A DNA stretch of 27,879 nt from Spartobacteria bacterium UBA6821. Lineage in GTDB: Bacteria; Verrucomicrobiota; Verrucomicrobiia; Chthoniobacterales; UBA6821. The notes under the pieces were generated by a model. The model was given only the letters and a program-made list of their open reading frames with translations. It was not told where the DNA came from and searched no databases. Location: NCBI GenBank assembly GCA_002452515.1, contig DKEN01000056.1, positions 4,875 to 32,753 of the forward strand. Direction: 5' to 3'. How positions within the stretch are numbered: the first letter of the stretch is position 1; each line of letters opens with the position of its first letter. This document shows, in pieces, positions 23,239 to 27,879 of the stretch. Made by a program: the position numbers and the translations under genes.

Positions 23239-24117
23239 TTAAGCCGCTGTCGACTCTTTGTTCTGAGAATCAGAGTTTTCCGTCGCCTTTAAGAAGAGGG
23301 TTTCCAGATCGAGTTGCGGTTGACGTGCCGAGAGCAGTTTTGCTCCGTGGGAGAGAGCCAGTTTGGCGATCTCGGCTTGCAGTTCAGGTGAGGCATTCTC
23401 AATCAGATATTCCGTCTGGCCGGTGATGCCGGTGAGGATGTCGAGAGAGCCTTCGCGTACAAGGCGTCCTCTGGCCAAAATGCCGACGCGGTCGCAGACT
23501 TCCTGAACCTGTTCGAGAAGGTGTGAGGTGAGCAGGATTGTTTTGCCCCGGTCTTTGAGTTGCAGGATCAGATCGCGGATCTGTCGAGAACCAGCTGGAT
23601 CAACTCCCGCCGTCGGTTCATCCAGAATCAGGAGTCGCGGGTCGTGAACGAGTGCCTGCGCGAGTCCGATGCGTTGTAGCATCCCCTTAGAGTAACCGCT
23701 GATGCGTCGGTCTCCTGCGTCAGTGAGTCCGACGGTTTCGAGCAGTTCCCTGACCCGTTCACGGAGGGGACGCCCGCCAAGTCCGCAGAGTTTTCCGTAG
23801 AAGGAGATGGTTTCCGCACCGGTCAGAAATTTATAAAAATAGGGGTTCTCAGGCAGGAAGCCGACTTCCGCGCGACTGGCGACTCTGTCACTTGAAACAC
23901 CAAAAATCTCCGTGCTTCCCGAGGTTGGAGTGACGAGTCCGAGGAGGATTTTGAGCGTGGTGCTCTTGCCTGATCCGTTGGGCCCGAGCAGGCCATAAAC
24001 ATGCCCTGCGGGAATGTCGAGGGAGAGTCCTCGAAGCGCCACCACCTGACGCCGACGCAGCGGTACCGGAAAGACTTTTTCAAGATCACGGATACGAATG
24101 GCAGGTGTCTCACTCAT
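23239..24117 (-). CDS. ABC transporter ATP-binding protein
   Basis: Nucleotide-binding subunit of an ABC exporter. Walker A is GLLGPNGSGKST (43-53); the signature is YSKGMLQRIGLAQ (from 142) rather than LSGGQ; Walker B is RLLILDEPTAGVDP (161-174); the switch His199 lies in LLTSHLLEQ. These features and the 292-residue length fit the ABC-2/CcmA-like group with separate permease. The ATG at 24117 is fixed by AAGGAG seven bases upstream, which also overlaps the acylphosphatase stop. No permease gene adjoins it; bioD follows after 61 bases. Substrate unknown. Confidence 0.9.
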   Translation of the reverse strand: MSETPAIRIRDLEKVFPVPLRRRQVVALRGLSLDIPAGHVYGLLGPNGSGKSTTLKILLGLVTPTSGSTEIFGVSSDRVASRAEVGFLPENPYFYKFLTGAETISFYGKLCGLGGRPLRERVRELLETVGLTDAGDRRISGYSKGMLQRIGLAQALVHDPRLLILDEPTAGVDPAGSRQIRDLILQLKDRGKTILLTSHLLEQVQEVCDRVGILARGRLVREGSLDILTGITGQTEYLIENASPELQAEIAKLALSHGAKLLSARQPQLDLETLFLKATENSDSQNKESTAA

Positions 24118-24127
24118 CAGCGGCTCC

Positions 24128-24400
24128 TTAGTTGATAATGCGAAATCCCTTGAGCCCCGGCTCTGGTGATCCGGGGAGAAGAGTGACGTTTTCAATATGT
24201 CCTGCCAGATGGCTCTCACGGATGCCGAGTAGAAAATCATCCACTTCCGGATCATCCCCGCTGAGAAAAAGTTCCACCCGGGAATCGGGGAGATTTCTCA
24301 CCCAGCCGGAGACATCATATCCCTTGGCAAGCGACATAATGGAGGCGCGAAAGCCGACACCCTGCACCTTCCCCTCATAAGTGGCATGGAGGCTCTTCAT
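24128..24400 (-). CDS. acyP: Acylphosphatase
   Basis: Hydrolyses acyl phosphates such as 1,3-bisphosphoglycerate or carbamoyl phosphate. The 90-residue length is standard. Arg18 in KVQGVGFRAS and Asn36 in VSGWVRNLPDSRVELFL are the catalytic pair. The end, LKGFRIIN, matches the usual GFxIxx C-terminus closely. Its ATG overlaps the proA stop as ATGA, so translation is probably coupled. The neighbour, glutamyl-phosphate reductase, uses an acyl phosphate, which makes the pairing suggestive but not proof of a shared job. Confidence 0.94.
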   Translation of the reverse strand: MKSLHATYEGKVQGVGFRASIMSLAKGYDVSGWVRNLPDSRVELFLSGDDPEVDDFLLGIRESHLAGHIENVTLLPGSPEPGLKGFRIIN

Positions 24401-25686
24401 GAACGGATCTGACCCGTGCCGCGGATCTTGTATTTGTAGCTCGTGAGTTCCTCCAGGCCCATGGGACCGCGGGCATGAAGCTTGTCTGTGCTGATGCCAA
24501 TTTCGCATCCGAAGCCGAATTCTCCACCATCGGTGAATCGGGTCGAGGCATTCCAATAAACCGTGGCGCTGTCAACTCCCTGCAGGAACTGCTCTGCGGC
24601 AGACTCGTCACGTGTGATGATCGCATCGCTGTGATGGGAACCGTAGGATTCGATATGAGTGATGGCTTCCTCCAGGGAATCAGCCGTCTTCACCGCCAGG
24701 ATCAGGTCCAGAAATTCTGTTTGGAAATCCTCTTCCGTGGCTTCCTTGATCAGAGCTGAATACTCGGCACGCAGCGCTGAAGGAATTAGCGCAAGGGTTG
24801 TGCTGTCACAGCGAAGTTCCACACCTTGTTCCCACAGGGCCTTTCCACCCTTCTCGAAAAAGGCGGGGACGATCTCGCGGTGCAGCAACAGAGTCTCGAC
24901 GGTATTACAGACACCGGGACGCTGGCACTTGCCATTGAGAATGATTTCCCTGGCCATTTCCTGATCGGCGGCCTTATCGACATAGAGGATGCAAATGCCG
25001 TGGTAATGCTTGATCACGGGCATCCGTGCGTGCTGCACGACGGTTTCGATCAGCCCCTTGCCTCCACGGGGGACGATGCAGTCAAGATAGGCATCCATCT
25101 CGCAGAGAATGCGAATGGCCTCCCGGTCGGTGACGGGAATGAGTTGGATCGCGGCGGCGGGGAGCCCCCCCTGGGCGAGCCCAGCCTGAAGTGCTGCGGC
25201 GATGGCCATGTTGGAATGAATCGCTTCGCTGCCACCTCGGAGGATGCAGACATTTCCGGATTTTAGACAGAGCACGGCCGCATCGCTGGTCACATTGGGC
25301 CGTGATTCATAGATGATGCCGATGACGCCGATTGGGACGCTGATTTTTTGGAAGAGGAGACCGTTATCCTTTTTCCATTCCTTGAGAATACGACCGACGG
25401 GATCGGGGAGGGATGCTGCGGTGCGTATTCCCTCAGCCATCGAGGAAAGGCGCTTCTCATCAATGCGCAGTCGGTCAAGCATCGCACCGGAAAGGCCGTG
25501 AGACTGGCCGGCTTCCAGATCAAGGGCATTGGCGGCGATGATTGCCTCTTTCTGGATCAAGAGTTGATCGGCCATGGCCAGCAGGGCGGCGTTCTTTTTT
25601 TCGGAAGAGGCTGTCGCCAGCACACGAGCCGCGGCACGGGCGGTGCGTCCAATTTCGTGAATCCGGGATGTCAGGTCTTCTGCCAT
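24397..25686 (-). CDS. proA: Gamma-glutamyl phosphate reductase
   Basis: Second step of proline synthesis: reduces glutamyl 5-phosphate to the semialdehyde with NADPH. Catalytic Cys260 lies in CQRPGVCNTVETLL. GVIGIIYESRPNVTSDAA, VCILRGGSEAIHSN and VPRGGKGLIETV are standard ProA blocks, and ARGPMGLEELTSYKY closes the enzyme. At 429 residues it is full length. I start at ATG 25686; a TTG 39 bases earlier gives a non-conserved extension. The partner kinase gene proB is not in the window. The acylphosphatase and ABC genes follow in a tight group. Confidence 0.96.
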   Translation of the reverse strand: MAEDLTSRIHEIGRTARAAARVLATASSEKKNAALLAMADQLLIQKEAIIAANALDLEAGQSHGLSGAMLDRLRIDEKRLSSMAEGIRTAASLPDPVGRILKEWKKDNGLLFQKISVPIGVIGIIYESRPNVTSDAAVLCLKSGNVCILRGGSEAIHSNMAIAAALQAGLAQGGLPAAAIQLIPVTDREAIRILCEMDAYLDCIVPRGGKGLIETVVQHARMPVIKHYHGICILYVDKAADQEMAREIILNGKCQRPGVCNTVETLLLHREIVPAFFEKGGKALWEQGVELRCDSTTLALIPSALRAEYSALIKEATEEDFQTEFLDLILAVKTADSLEEAITHIESYGSHHSDAIITRDESAAEQFLQGVDSATVYWNASTRFTDGGEFGFGCEIGISTDKLHARGPMGLEELTSYKYKIRGTGQIRS

Positions 25687-26085
25687 AGAACCACTATCTC
25701 TAACCGAGGAGCGCAAAAACGGCAACCCACTACCCTAGAAACAGCAGTGGGGAATTTTAGACAGGATGAACAAGATTAACAGGAATGAGTTACAAAGTAA
25801 CCTTCACTCATTGGGTGAGTAGCCTATTTTCGTGAGTCGCTTTGAACTCATGTTTTTCCTCGGTCTCACCCGAGGCGCTCACCTTGCAGGCTGCATCGCG
25901 CTTCCCGGCTTTTGATGTTCCCGAGCCAGTCGCTGATTTCCTACAATCATGTAAATCCTGTTTATCCTGTCCAATTTCCGTTTGTAAGAGTACCCCGTAT
26001 CGGACATGCAAAACATGTCCTTTGAGCACTCGTCTTTCAGTAGTCTGAGGTTTCGCGTGAGGGAAAATTCTGATTTTCTCCAAGA
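25687..26085. repeat. 399-base gap with an inverted-repeat-bounded element
   Basis: This gap lies between divergent proA and the DUF885 gene. A stretch beginning GACAGGATGAACAAGATT (from about 25760) reappears on the opposite strand as GACAGGATAAACAGGATT, ending near 25972. The arms enclose about 160 bases. Inside are a hairpin ACTCA/TGAGT (25806-25820) and a minus-strand open frame with no recognisable protein. Outside the right arm is a 7-bp hairpin GGACATG/CATGTCC (26002-26020). It resembles a small non-coding mobile element or dispersed repeat. Promoters for both genes must also be here, but none is clear. Confidence 0.5.
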
Positions 26086-27717
26086 ATGCAAAAGCAGTCC
26101 TCCAATCAACTCAAGATACCGGGCAACCACTATATCGAGCGTACCTGCACCGATTTTCCTCAATGGGGGAGTGGGCTGGGATTTGAGAAGTTCGAGCCGC
26201 TTCTCGCTGGGAGCGATGCACGGACTCATCTGGAGCGGGTCAAATTTCTAGAGCAACTCCTTGCCGAGACAGAGGCGCTTTCCGCCCAGGGACTCTCCCC
26301 CGATGATTGGCTTGATCGGCGCTGTTTTCTTTCACTCCTCCGAACGGAGTTGCTGAATCTTCGCTACTTGCAGCGTTGGAGGACCAACCCCCAGGAATGC
26401 TGCGATGGTGCGATCGGATCGGTTTTTGAGCTCGTGATCCGTCATGCCGACGATCTGGAACGCGTCCGTCCCTCCATCGAATCCCGGCTCGCTGCGATTC
26501 CTGAGTTCTTAAAAAAAGGTGCTGCCGCCATTCGCTATCCCGTCCCTCTCTGGACAAAGCTGGCGGTACAATCGTGCAAGGGATCCCGGGAGTTTCTCGA
26601 CTCACTCGGTGAGACCTTAATGAAGATTTCTCCCGATGCTGAAAGAACGCGCTCGCTGATAGATGCAGCATCCAAGGCCTTCGATGCCTACGCCAAGGCG
26701 ATCGCAAGGAAACCGCAGGGGAAGGCCGGAGACTTCGCTATCGGGCGTGAACGCTTTGAATTTCTGATTCGGGAACGCTGCGGTCTGGATTGGAGCCTTG
26801 CCGAAGTCGAGGCCGAGGGACAGCGGCTGATCGCCGAACTTCAAGAGGAGTTGGAAAAGGAAGCACGGAAGCTTTCCGGGAAGGGAAAAAACAAGAAGAC
26901 GGCTGCCCAGCTTTTGAAGGAAGCTCGTGACTCCTGGATGCCCGAGGCATCTCTTCTGGAACTCTACACCCGCTCCTCTGCCGCGTGGCGGAAGCGTGTG
27001 ATCGGGAGCGGACTCTTCCCCTTACCACCGGGAGAATCCCTCAAGGTCACCCCTGTCTCCGACTTCATGCGCGACCACTTTCCGACAGCCGCCTACAGTG
27101 CCCCCGGTCCCTTCCAGAAGCGCCAGCGCGGTATCTTCTGGGTGAATGATCTCGGTGCAACCAAGAGCAATCCAACCGAGGCACTGAAGGAAGCCCGTCA
27201 GCACTACGGACTCGAACTCACCAGCGCCCATGAAGGGTATCCGGGCCATCACCTCCAGTTTGCCATTCAGAACCGCCATCCGAGCCGCATTCGCCGCCTC
27301 TGCTCCCACGCGATCTTCTACGAGGGATGGACCATGTGGTGTGAAAAAATGGCGATTGAACAAGGATGGGTGAGCGACCGTTATGCCCGACTCCAGCAGT
27401 TGCAGGATGCCCTGTGGCGAGCCTACCGCATCGTGATCGACTGCGGACTCCACTCGGGGAAACTCACCCACGAAGCCGCCGCTCAGATCCTGGTGAAGGG
27501 AGTCGGCTTTACGCCTGCCCGCGCCCGTGCCGATGTGAACTGGTACACCGCCGCCCCGACCGTGCCAATGAGCTACCTGCTTGGCAGACTCGAACTCGAA
27601 CGGGTCAAGAATCGCCTCATCGAGAACGAAGGTTGGTCACTGAGAAAGTTCCACGACTGGGCACTGGGGCATGGGGCGGTGCCATGGTCTTGGATCGAGC
27701 ACTCAAAGGGCTTGTGA
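26086..27717 (+). CDS. DUF885 family protein, putative metallopeptidase
   Basis: A 543-residue protein of the DUF885 family, most of whose members are uncharacterised and thought to be zinc peptidases. The key motif HEGYPGHH lies at residues 382-389, with Glu413 in FYEGWTMWCE as a likely further ligand, and VGFTPARARADVNWY near the end. A mid-region helix (about 240-285) is very rich in Glu and Lys. No signal peptide is visible, so a cytoplasmic place is more likely than the exported one seen in some relatives. ATG at 26086 fits the frame but has no Shine-Dalgarno; a later start is possible. It stands alone. Confidence 0.85.
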   Translation: MQKQSSNQLKIPGNHYIERTCTDFPQWGSGLGFEKFEPLLAGSDARTHLERVKFLEQLLAETEALSAQGLSPDDWLDRRCFLSLLRTELLNLRYLQRWRTNPQECCDGAIGSVFELVIRHADDLERVRPSIESRLAAIPEFLKKGAAAIRYPVPLWTKLAVQSCKGSREFLDSLGETLMKISPDAERTRSLIDAASKAFDAYAKAIARKPQGKAGDFAIGRERFEFLIRERCGLDWSLAEVEAEGQRLIAELQEELEKEARKLSGKGKNKKTAAQLLKEARDSWMPEASLLELYTRSSAAWRKRVIGSGLFPLPPGESLKVTPVSDFMRDHFPTAAYSAPGPFQKRQRGIFWVNDLGATKSNPTEALKEARQHYGLELTSAHEGYPGHHLQFAIQNRHPSRIRRLCSHAIFYEGWTMWCEKMAIEQGWVSDRYARLQQLQDALWRAYRIVIDCGLHSGKLTHEAAAQILVKGVGFTPARARADVNWYTAAPTVPMSYLLGRLELERVKNRLIENEGWSLRKFHDWALGHGAVPWSWIEHSKGL

Positions 27718-27799
27718 TTTTGGCGCGGGGCGGTGTTGCTGCTCGTTTGCAGTAGTTCACTACAGCTGCACTCGTGCGTCTTGCCCCGCATCCAAAATC
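27716..27799. repeat. Structured intergenic repeat, family 2 copy D, overlapping the DUF885 stop
   Basis: GATTTTGG (27716-27723) pairs perfectly with CCAAAATC (27792-27799), and GCGGGGC (27725-27731) with GCCCCGC (27783-27789), so 15 pairs close the element. Inside is GTAG/CTAC (27752-27763) with a TTCA loop. The 5' arm begins inside the stop codon TGA. The sequence aligns with copy C at 16321-16403. It could act as the 3' end of this transcript, though no T-run follows. Confidence 0.6.
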
Positions 27800-27879
27800 C
27801 CTGCGCTTTGGAATTCTGAAGAGAATTTTATATCCAATGTAGAAAGCTGATCCACCGCCGACTCGCGATGTGAACCGCG

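Noticed and set aside
25808..26083. Minus-strand open frame of 91 codons before the DUF885 gene
   Set aside because: It covers the inverted-repeat element and a hairpin, has no family motif and no ribosome binding site; better seen as part of the repeat.

Overview
This 27.9 kb window looks like ordinary chromosome from a member of the Verrucomicrobiota; I cannot fix the class. The best lineage marker is a 51-residue small basic protein at 1004-1159, of a kind known from the Verrucomicrobia/Chlamydiae group. A three-subunit SdhCAB of the diheme, menaquinone-linked type and many start codons without a clear Shine-Dalgarno sequence fit with this. I see no phage, insertion sequence, CRISPR array or rRNA operon.

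Layout. 1-2.9 kb, minus strand: a DUF1858-like/rhodanese fusion, an IscU/NifU-type Fe-S scaffold, SufT, the small basic protein and a pseudouridine synthase that runs off the left edge. 3.0-4.2 kb: an OsmC-family protein, an unidentified membrane protein, and a leuA leader with a terminator-like hairpin. 4.2-8.7 kb, plus strand: leuA, then lemA, a TPM-domain membrane protein, a potassium-channel-like protein and inorganic pyrophosphatase. 8.9-12.7 kb, minus strand: a solitary nuoD, a tRNA with anticodon CAU, and a three-gene set made of an ECF sigma factor, a single-pass membrane protein and an HtrA-like PDZ protein that lacks all three catalytic residues. 12.8-16.3 kb, plus strand: sdhC-sdhA-sdhB. 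16.4-25.7 kb, minus strand: proA, acylphosphatase and an ABC ATPase in one tight group; bioD; a histidine phosphatase; a RelE-like protein coupled to a class V aminotransferase; then rpmE-prfA-prmC-murA, a translation-termination and cell-wall cluster. 26.1-27.7 kb, plus strand: a DUF885 metallopeptidase-like protein.

How the genes work together. The left group is an iron-sulfur cluster assembly unit, and the Fe-S enzymes SdhB and complex I (NuoD) lie nearby. RF1, its methyltransferase PrmC and L31 form a translation unit. The sigma factor, membrane protein and HtrA-like protein resemble envelope-stress modules of the AlgU-MucA-MucD kind, but with an inactive protease fold.

The least explained material is between genes. 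Two families of structured repeats each occur twice. In both, hairpin stems are kept while their sequence changes. One pair is at about 8759-8818 and 22378-22428; the other is at about 16321-16403 and 27716-27799. A separate element bounded by inverted repeats fills the 399-base gap before the DUF885 gene. All assignments come from reading motifs by eye; no database search was run.
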